Source: an uncultured Tropicimonas sp. (GTDB lineage Bacteria > Pseudomonadota > Alphaproteobacteria > Rhodobacterales > Rhodobacteraceae). Taken from it: 64,000 bases of DNA. The notes under the pieces are model-generated. The model saw nothing but the letters and a program-made list of their open reading frames with translations. It was not told the origin of the DNA and did no database searches. Made by a program: the position numbers and the translations under genes. This document shows positions 55,022 through 63,715 of the stretch, one piece after another (the first letter of the stretch is position 1; each line of letters opens with the position of its first letter). Location: contig CANLZY010000006.1 of the NCBI GenBank assembly GCA_947495685.1, forward strand, positions 124,001 through 188,000, read 5' to 3'.

Positions 55022-55465
55022 ATGTCCAGTTTCCTGATCCGAAGTGCCCGCCCGGACGACGCTGCATCGCTCATCGATGTCGTCGCGGCCGCCTATGCGC
55101 CGTGGCGCGCGCGCTTGCCCGATTTGCCCGATGTAACGGCGGGGTTGGCGTCGGATATTGCCGAGGCGGTTGTCTGGGTCGCGGTGTCGGAGGATGGGTC
55201 AATTGTCGGCGGGCTGGTTCTTGTCCCGGCACGGCTGGACACGCACATCGCCAACCTGGCCGTGGTGCCGGAGTGGGCCGGCAAAGGCGTCGGTCAGGCG
55301 CTGTTGGCGCAGGCCGAAAGCCATACGCGGGCAAACGGGCAGTGGACGCTGCGGTTGACCACCCATCGTGACATGGCACCGACGCTGAGGTTCTATCATC
55401 GGCACGGATGGACAGAGACAGCGCGCGATGGCGCGCGGGTCTTTCTGGAGAAGTGCCTGCTCTGA
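55022..55465 (+). CDS. GNAT family N-acetyltransferase
   Basis: 147 residues. The acetyl-CoA-binding core is clear: VVPEWAGKGVGQALLAQAESHTRANG (the Q/RxxGxG/A loop), then LRLTTHRDMAPTLRFYHRHGWTET. The acceptor is unknown. It is divergent from the AI-2E gene with a 108-bp spacer. The ATG at 55022 has only a weak ribosome site. Confidence 0.88.
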   Translation: MSSFLIRSARPDDAASLIDVVAAAYAPWRARLPDLPDVTAGLASDIAEAVVWVAVSEDGSIVGGLVLVPARLDTHIANLAVVPEWAGKGVGQALLAQAESHTRANGQWTLRLTTHRDMAPTLRFYHRHGWTETARDGARVFLEKCLL

Positions 55466-55592
55466 GAGCTGTTCTGCCCGTCACTGGGGGGCACTCATCG
55501 CACAGGGCCGCCAGCCGTAGGTCAGGTCGTGCCGGGCAAAATTGCCGTCGGTGATCCTGCGGTCGATGGCGTGTCTTTCGCGGTGTGACGGG

Positions 55593-57107
55593 TCAGTTGT
55601 TTCCGGTGCGCACAAACCGCCCGGCGTCCTGCGCTGCGGCCCGGATCGCGCGGGACTTGTTGACCGTTTCCTGCCATTCGGCCTCGGGGTCGCTGTCATA
55701 GACAACGCCGCCGCCGGCCTGGATATACAGGCTTTCGTCCTTCAGGACGGCGGTGCGCAGGGCGATGCACATGTCCATGTCGCCATCCGAGCTGAAATAG
55801 CCGACGCCGCCGCCGTAGACGCCTCGTTTTTCCGGCTCCAACTCGTCGATGATCTCCATCGCGCGAACCTTGGGGGCACCCGAGACCGTGCCCGCGGGCA
55901 GGCCGGCCAGAAGCGCCGACAGCGCGTCTTCGCCGTCTTTCAGTTCGCCCACCACGTTGGAGACGATGTGCATCACGTGGCTGTAGCGCTCGATCACGAA
56001 TTCCTCGGTCGGTTTGACCGTACCGATCTTTGCCACCCGGCCGACGTCATTGCGCCCCAGGTCCAGAAGCATCAGGTGTTCGGCCATTTCCTTGGCGTCG
56101 CCCAGCAGGTCGGCCTCCAGCGCCCGGTCTTCTTCCTCGTTGGCACCGCGATGGCGGGTGCCGGCGATCGGGCGGATGGTGACCTCGCCCTCGCGCAAGC
56201 GCACGAGGATCTCCGGGGAGGCACCGATCACCTGGAAGCCGCCGAAGTTGAAGAAGAACATGAAAGGCGAGGGGTTGGTGCGCCGCAGGCTGCGATAGAG
56301 CGCGAATGGCGGCAGTGGAAAGTTCACCGTCCAGCGTTGCGAGGGGACGACCTGGAAGATGTCCCCGGCCTTGATATATTCCTTCGCCGCCTCGACGGCA
56401 GCCTTGTAGGCGGGCTTGGTGAAGTTCGACACCGGCTCGCCAACCTCGACCTCGTCCGCCAGCGACCGGGTCTCGCCGCGCATGCCGCTGTCCAGATCGC
56501 GGATCGCGTCCATCACCCGTTCGGCAGCCTGGGCATAGGCGGCCTTTGCCGTCAGCCCGCCGCCGGTGAAGGCCGGCGAGACAACGATGACCTCGCCCTT
56601 GACCCCATCCAGCACCGCCACGATCGAAGGGCGCATCATCACGGCGTCGGGCAGGCCCAGCGGATCGGGATTGACGTCGGGCAGGTGCTCGACCAGTCGG
56701 ATCATGTCGTAGCCCAGGTAGCCAAACAGCCCTGCCGCCGCAGATGGCAACCCGTCGGGCAGGTCTATCCGGCTTTCGGCCAAAAGCGTTCTGAGGCTGC
56801 TCAGCGGTTCGGCGGTGTCTTCAACAAAGGCCTCGGCGTCGAACCGGGCCTGCCGATTGATGCGCGCGGTGCCGTCGTGGCACTTCCAGATCAGGTCCGG
56901 CTTCAGCCCGATAATGGAGTAGCGCCCGCGGGCCTCGCCCCCGGTGACCGATTCAAGCATGAAGCTGTCGGTGCGTGCCCCGGCCAGCTTCAGCATCAGC
57001 GACACCGGCGTGTCCAGATCGGCGGCGAGGCGGGCATAGACCACCTGATTGCGCCCGGCATCATATCCAGCGGCGAAATCGTCAAACGAAGGGGAAAGCT
57101 GGGCCAT
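55593..57107 (-). CDS. trpE: Anthranilate synthase component I
   Basis: 504 residues. It makes anthranilate from chorismate with ammonia from TrpG. Conserved: VSLMLKLAG with the nearby ESVTGGEARGRYS allosteric Trp site, PFMFFFNFGGFQVIGASPE, RPIAGTRHRG, HLMLLDLGRNDVGRVA, TVSGAPKVRAMEIIDE and YGGGVGYF. Length is standard. It follows ppiD by only 6 nt on the same strand. trpG, trpD and trpC lie 10 kb downstream on the same strand, so synthesis genes are split. Confidence 0.97.
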   Translation of the reverse strand: MAQLSPSFDDFAAGYDAGRNQVVYARLAADLDTPVSLMLKLAGARTDSFMLESVTGGEARGRYSIIGLKPDLIWKCHDGTARINRQARFDAEAFVEDTAEPLSSLRTLLAESRIDLPDGLPSAAAGLFGYLGYDMIRLVEHLPDVNPDPLGLPDAVMMRPSIVAVLDGVKGEVIVVSPAFTGGGLTAKAAYAQAAERVMDAIRDLDSGMRGETRSLADEVEVGEPVSNFTKPAYKAAVEAAKEYIKAGDIFQVVPSQRWTVNFPLPPFALYRSLRRTNPSPFMFFFNFGGFQVIGASPEILVRLREGEVTIRPIAGTRHRGANEEEDRALEADLLGDAKEMAEHLMLLDLGRNDVGRVAKIGTVKPTEEFVIERYSHVMHIVSNVVGELKDGEDALSALLAGLPAGTVSGAPKVRAMEIIDELEPEKRGVYGGGVGYFSSDGDMDMCIALRTAVLKDESLYIQAGGGVVYDSDPEAEWQETVNKSRAIRAAAQDAGRFVRTGNN

Positions 57108-57113
57108 TTCTGA

Positions 57114-58961
57114 TCAACGGAACAATTGGGTGTGGACCGCGTTCAGCGCCGCATCGTTGAAGGTGATCCCGGCGGTCGCGGTCAGTTGCTGCGCGTAGTA
57201 GATGAACAGATCGGACGCGATGCCCTGTGCCATCTGCTGGGTCATGGCCTGCCGGAACAATGCGATCTGCGGGTCCGCGGGGTTGGCCGGCGCAACGCTG
57301 TCGAGCACCACCAGAACCACGCCGTCAGGGGCATCAACAAGTGCGCTGGCGCCCGGCTCCAGTCCGAAGACCGTTTCGCCAAGGGCTCCGACCCCGTCCT
57401 GCAGGAACGTGCTTCGGGTGGCGTTGTTGGCCTCCTGCACGATCATGCCACCGGCGCCAAGCGAGCTGCCGACGTCAAGCTGGGCGCGGGCGTCTTCGGC
57501 CATGCCCTTGAGCAGTTCCAACGACCGTGCGGCCTTCCATGCGGCAATGACCTGCGCGCGGACGTCCTCCAGTGGCTGCAGGCGCGGCTCCAGCGTCTCC
57601 TCGAGGCGCATGACGAACACGCCGCCATCGTCGAGCCCGATCACTTCGGGGAAATCGTCTTCGGTCAGTGCGTCGGCAGAACTGCGGAATGCCTCGTAGC
57701 CGACAATGTCAGCCTCGGCGCCCGACCAGTAGTCGACGCTGCCAAGCTGCATGCCGGTTTCGCTGGCCAGATCCTCGACCGTGGCACCACCGGCAAGCCG
57801 GTCGTCCATGTCAGCGATCAGGTCCTCGATCATCCGGCGGGCGCGTTCGCGGCCCAACTCGCCCCGCAGCTCGGGTTCGGCTTCCTCGAATGTGGTCTCG
57901 GAGGCAGACAGGATTCCGTTCATCCGGAACAGCGCCGGGCCAAGGTTGGTCGGGTAGGGGCCGACGATACCCGGCTCGGTCAGGCCGAACACCGCATCGC
58001 CCGCCTGTTCGAGATCGTCCTGAGAGACCTCTCCCAGGTCAACATCGTCCAACGTCAGGCCGCGGTCCTGCACCAGCGTCGGAAAGTCGATGTCGCCAGC
58101 CTCGATCGATGTCCGGGCTGCGGTGGCTTCCTCGGGGGTGCCGAATGCCAGCCGTTCGACCAGCCGCCGCTCGGGCATGACGTATTGGTCGGCGCGTTCA
58201 GCGTAGAGATCGCGCAGGGCCTGCTCGTCCAGATCGACAGAGTCGACCAGCATGTCGGGGGTGAGCAGCGCATAGGTGATGCGCTTCATCGTGGGCAGGG
58301 TGAATGCGTCCTCGTCAGCCTCGTAAAGTGCAGTCAGGTCGGCGTCCGTCGGCTCGGGCAGGGCGTCTGTCAGTGCGGTCGAGTCGAACTTCACCCAGCG
58401 AAAGCTGCGCTGCTCGCCGAACCATTCCGTCAGTGTGTCGACCAGCGCATCGGGGGCGGAGACACCGGCGGCGACGCTGGCTTGCAGGATGTTGCGGGCG
58501 CTCTCGTCGCGCACGGTTTCCTCGAATGAGGTGACGGTCCAGCCGTTCTGATCCAGCATGTATTCATAGGCTTCGCGATCAAATGTACCATCCACGCCCT
58601 GGAAGGACGACGATTGGGTGATCATCCGTGCGACTTCGTTGTCGTCCACCGACAGGCCCAGCCGGCCCGTTTCGTTGTTCAGAGCGGCGGTCGCCGCCAG
58701 TTGCCCGCGCACTTGCGCCGGAATCTGCTGGGCCTCCAGCGCCGCAAAGCTCAGGTCGGTGGCGCCACTGGCCTCCTGTACCCGCACGGCCTGCACCATG
58801 GCGCGATAGTATTCCTCGGCAGTGATCTCTTCCTCCCCAACCGTGGCCACCGTGGTGCCACCGCCGGAAAAGTTCGAGATGCCGAAACCACCCAGACCGG
58901 CGATCAGCATCGCCATCAGGATGTAGACAAGAATGTTGCTGGCTTTCTTGCTCTTGCTCAT
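57114..58961 (-). CDS. ppiD: Peptidyl-prolyl isomerase PpiD-like periplasmic folding chaperone
   Basis: 615 residues. An N-terminal membrane anchor (ILVYILMAMLIAGLGGFGI) is followed by a SurA-N-like helical domain, with the weak parvulin region (rotamase) near the middle (MPERRLVERLAFGTPEEATAA; DRGLTLDDVDLGEVSQDDL) and a C-terminal helical arm. PpiD is anchored to the inner membrane and helps new envelope proteins fold. Like other alphaproteobacterial members the parvulin core is divergent, so isomerase activity is uncertain. It is directly upstream of trpE, 6 nt apart. Confidence 0.9.
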   Translation of the reverse strand: MSKSKKASNILVYILMAMLIAGLGGFGISNFSGGGTTVATVGEEEITAEEYYRAMVQAVRVQEASGATDLSFAALEAQQIPAQVRGQLAATAALNNETGRLGLSVDDNEVARMITQSSSFQGVDGTFDREAYEYMLDQNGWTVTSFEETVRDESARNILQASVAAGVSAPDALVDTLTEWFGEQRSFRWVKFDSTALTDALPEPTDADLTALYEADEDAFTLPTMKRITYALLTPDMLVDSVDLDEQALRDLYAERADQYVMPERRLVERLAFGTPEEATAARTSIEAGDIDFPTLVQDRGLTLDDVDLGEVSQDDLEQAGDAVFGLTEPGIVGPYPTNLGPALFRMNGILSASETTFEEAEPELRGELGRERARRMIEDLIADMDDRLAGGATVEDLASETGMQLGSVDYWSGAEADIVGYEAFRSSADALTEDDFPEVIGLDDGGVFVMRLEETLEPRLQPLEDVRAQVIAAWKAARSLELLKGMAEDARAQLDVGSSLGAGGMIVQEANNATRSTFLQDGVGALGETVFGLEPGASALVDAPDGVVLVVLDSVAPANPADPQIALFRQAMTQQMAQGIASDLFIYYAQQLTATAGITFNDAALNAVHTQLFR

Positions 58962-59029
58962 GGCGCGGCGGTCCTCTGCGAAATGGGTCGCGTTTGTCTA
59001 TGCGTCCCCGGACGGGGAGGCAAGCACCG

Positions 59030-60220
59030 TCACGGTGCGATGTCGACGCTTTCGAGCCGGTCGAACAACTGGCCGATGCCGGCACGGTCGATATTGGCAA
59101 AGGCGATGCGCAGGTGACGCGCGCCGTCGGGGTCGCCGTCGGGCACGAACATGGTGCCGGGCAGGCACAGGACGGCGGCGGATTCGACCAGCTTGCGGGC
59201 CAGAACATCGGAGGGAATGTCGAAGGGGTGTTCGACATAGGCGAAATAGGCACCACACCCCTTCAGGGTCCAGCCCTTGGCCGCGAGCCTGTGGAAGCCG
59301 TCGACAATCGCGGCGCGGCGATCGAGGATTTCCTTGCGTTCGCCGGCCAGCCAGTCGCCCAGGTTTTGCATCCCCCAGAGCGCGCCGATCTGGCCGACCT
59401 GGCTGGGGCAGATGGTGACAGAATCAATGAACTTCTCGGCCTCGGCCAGGCGTTCGGCGCTGCTGACCATGGCGCCGACGCGATGCCCGGTCAGCCGATA
59501 GGCCTTGGAAAAGGAATAGAGATGGATCACGGTGTCGTGCCAGTCAGGGTCTTCGAACAGGGTGTGTGGCGCGCCGGACTGCGAGTGAAAATCCCGGTAG
59601 GTCTCGTCAATGATCAACGCCAGCCCATGGCGACGGGCCAGGTCGCGAAAGGCTGCGATGGTTTCTGGCGGGTATTCGACCCCGCCGGGGTTGTTCGGGG
59701 TGACCAGAACGATGGCGCGGGTCCGCTCGGTGATCAGCGTCTCTGCCACCTTCGGCTGCGGGATCAGCCCGGCATCTGTCGGCAGCGGTACGGCCCGGAC
59801 CGAGGACATGTCCAACCACATCTTGTGGTTGAAATACCAAGGGGTTGGCAGGAGAACCTCGTCTCCCGGTCCGGCCAGCGTGGCGATCGCGGCGGCAAAG
59901 GCCTGGTTGCAGCCCGAGGTGATGGCAACCTGATCCGCCGACACCTGCCCGTGATAGAAGGCCGAGATGTGATCCGCGACCGCGGCCCGCAAGGCCGGCA
60001 TGCCAAGGTCGGGGCCGTAGAGATGCGTCGAGGTCTCGCTCAGAATCGCCTCGGCCATCGCTTCGCGCAATCCCTGTGGCGGCGCGGCCACCGGCGCGGC
60101 CTGGCTGACATTGATCAGCGGCCGGTCGGGTGAAAAGGTGACGCCGGCCACCCATCGTCCGGCCTCCGGAACCGGAGAAACGGCAGTGGCGGACATGGCG
60201 GGGTTGCGGGGCAGGGACAT
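59030..60220 (-). CDS. Aminotransferase, class I/II
   Basis: 396 residues, fold type I PLP enzyme. Visible: HLYGPDLGMPALRAAV, SGCNQAFAAAI, TPNNPGG, IIDETYRDF, the PLP-lysine in SFSKAYRLTGHRVG, and the C-terminal RIAFANIDRAGI with a conserved Arg. The substrate is not evident: no biosynthetic gene cluster adjoins. AAGG lies before the ATG at 60220. It is upstream of ppiD on the same strand, 68 nt from it. Confidence 0.92.
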   Translation of the reverse strand: MSLPRNPAMSATAVSPVPEAGRWVAGVTFSPDRPLINVSQAAPVAAPPQGLREAMAEAILSETSTHLYGPDLGMPALRAAVADHISAFYHGQVSADQVAITSGCNQAFAAAIATLAGPGDEVLLPTPWYFNHKMWLDMSSVRAVPLPTDAGLIPQPKVAETLITERTRAIVLVTPNNPGGVEYPPETIAAFRDLARRHGLALIIDETYRDFHSQSGAPHTLFEDPDWHDTVIHLYSFSKAYRLTGHRVGAMVSSAERLAEAEKFIDSVTICPSQVGQIGALWGMQNLGDWLAGERKEILDRRAAIVDGFHRLAAKGWTLKGCGAYFAYVEHPFDIPSDVLARKLVESAAVLCLPGTMFVPDGDPDGARHLRIAFANIDRAGIGQLFDRLESVDIAP

Positions 60221-60424
60221 GGGCAGCCTTTCCGGGCGGTTTCGCCATGTCTAGCAAGATGGCGGGCAGAGACAACGCCTGTTGGCCCCATTCAGCGCGC
60301 CACAATGCTTGCGCATCGGACCGCAGATACAGCTGCAAAAATGGTTCACGTTGCGGTGAAGATGCGTGGCGCCGAGGCGGTGCGTGCTACCCTCGATTCG
60401 GACACCCTCTGAAGGAACTCAACT

Positions 60425-61312
60425 ATGACACGCAAGAAAGCCTCCGACTTTCATCCCCGCCTGCTGGAACTCTATGACGGGTATGTACATGGCAAGATGA
60501 CCAAGCGCGACTTCCTCACGCGGGCCGGGCAGTACACCGTCGCCGGTGTCAGCGCGGTGATGGTGCTGGAAAGCCTGCAACCGAACTATGCCCTGGCCCA
60601 GCAGGTGGCCCCCGACGACCCGTCGATCGAGACCATGACGGTGGCGTACCAGAGCCCGGATGGCAATGGCACCATCCGCGGATTGATGGCCAAACCGGCC
60701 GGCGCGACCGGCAAGCTGCCGGCGGTGCTGGTGATTCACGAGAACCGGGGCCTTAACCCCTATATCGAGGACGTTGTGCGACGTGCGGCCAAGGCCGGCT
60801 ACCTTGCGTTTGGCCCCGACGGGCTGACGCCGCTGGGCGGCTATCCGGGCACCGACGACGAGGGCCGCACGATGCAGAAGGAACTGGACCCCGCAAAGCT
60901 GATGGAAGACTTCTTTGCCGCCTTCGAGTTCCTGCGCGATCACGAGGGATCGACCGGCAAGGTGGGCGCCGTCGGCTTCTGTTACGGGGGCGGTGTCTGC
61001 AATGCGCTTGCCGTGGCCTATCCTGACCTGGCTGCCTCGGTTCCATTCTACGGACGCCAACCCGAGGCTGGGGATGTGGCCGCGATCCAGGCGCCGTTGC
61101 TGCTGCATTACGGTGGGTTGGACGAGCGGGTGAATGCCGGCTGGCCGGCCTACGAGGCCGCGCTCAAGGAAAACGGCAAGTCATTCGAGGCGCATATCTA
61201 CGAGGGGGCCAACCACGGTTTTCACAACGACACGACGCCACGGTACGACGAGGCGGCCGCGACCCTTGCCTGGGACCGCACGTTGGCTCATTTCCAGGCA
61301 CATCTCGGCTGA
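60425..61312 (+). CDS. Dienelactone hydrolase family protein, secreted type
   Basis: 295 residues. The alpha/beta-hydrolase triad is recognisable: Cys in GFCYGGGVCN, Asp in GGLDERV, His in NHGFHND. The N-terminal 60 residues contain KMTKRDFLTRAGQYTVAGVSAVMVLESL, a Tat-like signal with Lys-Arg rather than Arg-Arg, ending near YALAQQ. It may therefore be exported to the periplasm. The substrate is unknown; many such proteins act on lactones or aromatic breakdown products. GAAGGAA precedes the ATG. Confidence 0.9.
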   Translation: MTRKKASDFHPRLLELYDGYVHGKMTKRDFLTRAGQYTVAGVSAVMVLESLQPNYALAQQVAPDDPSIETMTVAYQSPDGNGTIRGLMAKPAGATGKLPAVLVIHENRGLNPYIEDVVRRAAKAGYLAFGPDGLTPLGGYPGTDDEGRTMQKELDPAKLMEDFFAAFEFLRDHEGSTGKVGAVGFCYGGGVCNALAVAYPDLAASVPFYGRQPEAGDVAAIQAPLLLHYGGLDERVNAGWPAYEAALKENGKSFEAHIYEGANHGFHNDTTPRYDEAAATLAWDRTLAHFQAHLG

Positions 61313-61624
61313 GCAAGCCCGCGCCTCCGACTGGATCGGGCGCGCGGGTCCAATTCGTCTTATTGGGGAAACGCCACAGCCGTCTCGTGCGGGCTTGAAA
61401 CGCGGGCGGCTCTGGGAGCTGCTGCAAACGGATCGGTCGCATCCCGTCCCGGTGGAACCTGTTACCCTACGATGGGCTGGGGGACGAAATTCCAGCGGTG
61501 CTGGCGGTTCTGGCTGGTGCGCGGAGCGCAAGCAGGGCATCGCAGAGCGTCATCGAGAGGACGCGATGTGCAGTCATTCTTCGGGCCGCCGTTGCGATGC
61601 TCGGGCGGCCCGGGGGCGTTGGTA
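61313..61624. other. 312-bp gene-free interval with a duplicated 3' block
   Basis: No gene is visible. It contains the downstream hairpin (61583-61611) of the first VPLPA-CTERM gene. The part closest to that gene is repeated after the other two paralogues. Confidence 0.5.
61583..61611 (-). terminator. Duplicated 3' hairpin, copy 1
   Basis: GGGCCGCC pairs with GGCGGCCC (8 bp, 13-nt loop), just past the first VPLPA-CTERM gene. The hairpin and loop are identical in all three copies, probably a shared terminator. Confidence 0.6.
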
Positions 61625-62341
61625 TCAGGCGGTGGATTTGCGTCCGGCACGCCATCCCATGATGCCAAGGCCTGCAAGCAGCAGCGGCAACGTTGCAGGC
61701 ACCGGAACGGCGGCAACGGCCTCGCCAAAGGAGAGGGTGACGCCATAGCCTGAGGGGATGTCCTGAAGTGAGCTGCCGCCGGGGCTCTCGACGACATCAA
61801 CCACATCCAGAGTGAAATTGTAATCGCCGGTCGTGATGCCAAGCGAGGCAAAGGTGGCGCCAAGGAATGTCATGCCGCCGGACAGGGGCGCGCCCGAGAC
61901 ATATTCCGGGCTGAGGCCCACGCCGGCACCAATGATTGGGCCCGTCACGCTGTCAGACGTTATCGGGCCAACAAGGAAGAGTGACCCGGTGCTGCTATCG
62001 GCTTCGACGAGTGGCGACCCCACCCCCGGTCCGAACGCTTGCCATGACGTCAAGCGAAACATCTCGAACTCAAGACCGAATTCGTCGCCGGAGTCCTCGC
62101 GGATCAACGGCACTGGTCGCAAGTCTCCACCCGAGAGGAGGGAGCCGGTCTGTGCCGCGATCCCCGGAAGCAGACCTTCCGGGAGATTCCCCAAAATGAG
62201 CGGCGGGAAATCGGTGTTCAGGAAACCGGACAACGTGCCGACAACGTTGCCGTCTACCTCGGCAAAGGAATAGACGACAGACGCATTGGCACCTTGAGAC
62301 AGGCCAAGGAGTACCACCGTAGTGGATAGAATCTTGCGCAT
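61625..62341 (-). CDS. VPLPA-CTERM sorting-domain protein, paralogue 1
   Basis: 238 residues. A signal peptide (MRKILSTTVVLLGLSQGANA) leads into a secreted beta-rich domain starting VVYSFAEVDGNVVGTLSG. The C-terminus is the sorting signal: VPVPATLPLLLAGLG followed by IMGWRAGRKS, that is a VPxPA motif, a membrane helix and a basic cluster. In Rhodobacterales this tag is cut by the exosortase XrtD and the protein is placed on the cell surface or exopolysaccharide. No xrtD gene is in the window. GGGG lies 8 nt before the ATG. It is one of three tandem paralogues. Confidence 0.88.
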   Translation of the reverse strand: MRKILSTTVVLLGLSQGANASVVYSFAEVDGNVVGTLSGFLNTDFPPLILGNLPEGLLPGIAAQTGSLLSGGDLRPVPLIREDSGDEFGLEFEMFRLTSWQAFGPGVGSPLVEADSSTGSLFLVGPITSDSVTGPIIGAGVGLSPEYVSGAPLSGGMTFLGATFASLGITTGDYNFTLDVVDVVESPGGSSLQDIPSGYGVTLSFGEAVAAVPVPATLPLLLAGLGIMGWRAGRKSTA

Positions 62342-62660
62342 GAAATAGCCCCTGTTTGACGTGCCGGGACATGTGTCGCCCAAGCTTCAGGTCAGGATGC
62401 TTGAAAATCAACGCTAGGTCAAAGGTTTGTCGGCGCGGGAGAAAACGGTGCGACTATGGGGGCGACGTTTCGCCGTGCACTGTGTGGGGGAATGAAACTC
62501 CAGCTGTACTGGCCGATTGGAGCGCAGGAGCTGGATACGGTGGGGCAGCGTCGGTGCGAGGAGCGCAAGGCAGGCACCGCAGAGCGTCACGAGAGAACCC
62601 GATGGGCAGTCGTTCTGCGGGCCGCCGTTGCGATGCTCGGGCGGCCCGGGGGCGTTGGTA
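62342..62660. other. 319-bp intergenic block between paralogues 1 and 2
   Basis: No gene. It carries the promoter of paralogue 1, including a TTGACC -35-like box (complement of GGTCAA at 62417-62422) also found before paralogue 2, and the hairpin of paralogue 2 at its right end. Confidence 0.5.
62619..62647 (-). terminator. Duplicated 3' hairpin, copy 2
   Basis: The same GGGCCGCC/GGCGGCCC hairpin as copy 1, placed just past the second paralogue. The sequence around it and into the coding end is identical to copy 1 over about 84 bp. Confidence 0.6.
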
Positions 62661-63380
62661 TCAGGCGGTGGATTTGCGTCCGGCACGCCATCCCATGATG
62701 CCTAGCCCTGCAAGCAGCAGCGGCAACGTTGCGGGCACCGGAACAGCGGCAACCGCGGTGCCAAAGGACAGGGTGATACTGTTCTGCGGGACGTCCTGAA
62801 GGAAGGAGCCGCGGAGGTTTTCCTCCTCATCCACGTTCGGAAATTCGAAGAGGTAGTCGCCCTGCATGATGCCGAGCGAGTCAAAAGTGGCGTTAAGGAA
62901 TGTCATGCCGCCAGCCAGGGGCGTGCCTGAGACATAATCTGAGCTGAGGCCAAGCATACTGAAGGGGCTGCGCGGTTCCCCGTCAATCACGAAATCAAAC
63001 GCCGGCATGACAATAAAGGTCGAGCCGTAGGTGTTAGAGGCCGCAGTGAAGCCTACCCCTGCCTCCGGACCGAAGGTCTGGAATGGAGATACAAAAAAGA
63101 AGTCAACTCCCGAACCCTCGATGTCGCCAGACACGTCAGAGACGATCGTCGGGTCGGAGGGACGAGGGGTCTCTCCAGATATGAGCATGCCGTCGCGGGG
63201 GTTGATCCCCGAATTTCCTATCAGTCCGTCGTTAAAGCTCCGCTGGAAATCGGTACTCAGCGAGCCGGACAACGTGCCGATGACGTTGCCCCCGGACTCG
63301 ACAAAGGAATAGACGACGGACGCACTGGCACCTTGAGACAGGCCCAGCAGAATGACTGTGGTGGATAGAACGTTGCGCAT
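62661..63380 (-). CDS. VPLPA-CTERM sorting-domain protein, paralogue 2
   Basis: 239 residues. Signal peptide MRNVLSTTVILLGLSQGASA, then VVYSFVESGGNVIGTLSG; the middle differs strongly from paralogue 1, but YVSGTPLAGGMTFLNATFDSLGI and the C-terminal VPVPATLPLLLAGLG with IMGWRAGRKS are nearly the same. This pattern (conserved ends, variable middle) suggests duplication followed by divergence. Surface anchoring by an exosortase is expected. GAGGG lies 7 nt before the ATG at 63380. Confidence 0.88.
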   Translation of the reverse strand: MRNVLSTTVILLGLSQGASASVVYSFVESGGNVIGTLSGSLSTDFQRSFNDGLIGNSGINPRDGMLISGETPRPSDPTIVSDVSGDIEGSGVDFFFVSPFQTFGPEAGVGFTAASNTYGSTFIVMPAFDFVIDGEPRSPFSMLGLSSDYVSGTPLAGGMTFLNATFDSLGIMQGDYLFEFPNVDEEENLRGSFLQDVPQNSITLSFGTAVAAVPVPATLPLLLAGLGIMGWRAGRKSTA

Positions 63381-63715
63381 ACAATAACCCTCGCTTGACA
63401 TGCCGGGCCATTTCTCGCCCGGACTTCACGCAAAACTGCCCGAAAGTTAACGACGGGTCAAAGTTTTATTGATGCCGGAGTTTAAAGTGCAAAGGGCCGG
63501 ATCAGTCGGTGCCGTGATACGGCTCGACGTATTGCGGTGACATGTCCGGGAGGTATCCAGCTTTGTTGCTGGATTGGGGGCTGCGCTGTCCACGGTGGGG
63601 CGCGCCCGTCTACGAAGCGGATGCAAGGGAGCGCAGAACGTCATCGAGAGGACGCGGTGGTCCTTCGGTTTTCGGGCCGCCGTTGCGATGCTCGGGCGGC
63701 CCGGGGGCGTCGGTA
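63381..63715. other. 335-bp intergenic block between paralogues 2 and 3
   Basis: No gene. Upstream of paralogue 2 it holds the TTGACC box (complement of GGTCAA at 63456-63461), and at its right end the third hairpin copy. Confidence 0.5.
63674..63702 (-). terminator. Duplicated 3' hairpin, copy 3
   Basis: The same hairpin as copies 1 and 2, just past the third paralogue's stop. Confidence 0.6.

Noticed and set aside
55481-55592. Possible short coding tail after trpE (ending YGWRPCAMSAPQ)
   Set aside because: The stretch reads like protein but has no start codon or ribosome site outside trpE; left uncalled.
61583-63702. Repeated hairpins considered as a CRISPR or mobile element
   Set aside because: Only three copies about 1 kb apart, each tied to the 3' end of a paralogous gene; no spacers, cas genes, transposase or terminal repeats.
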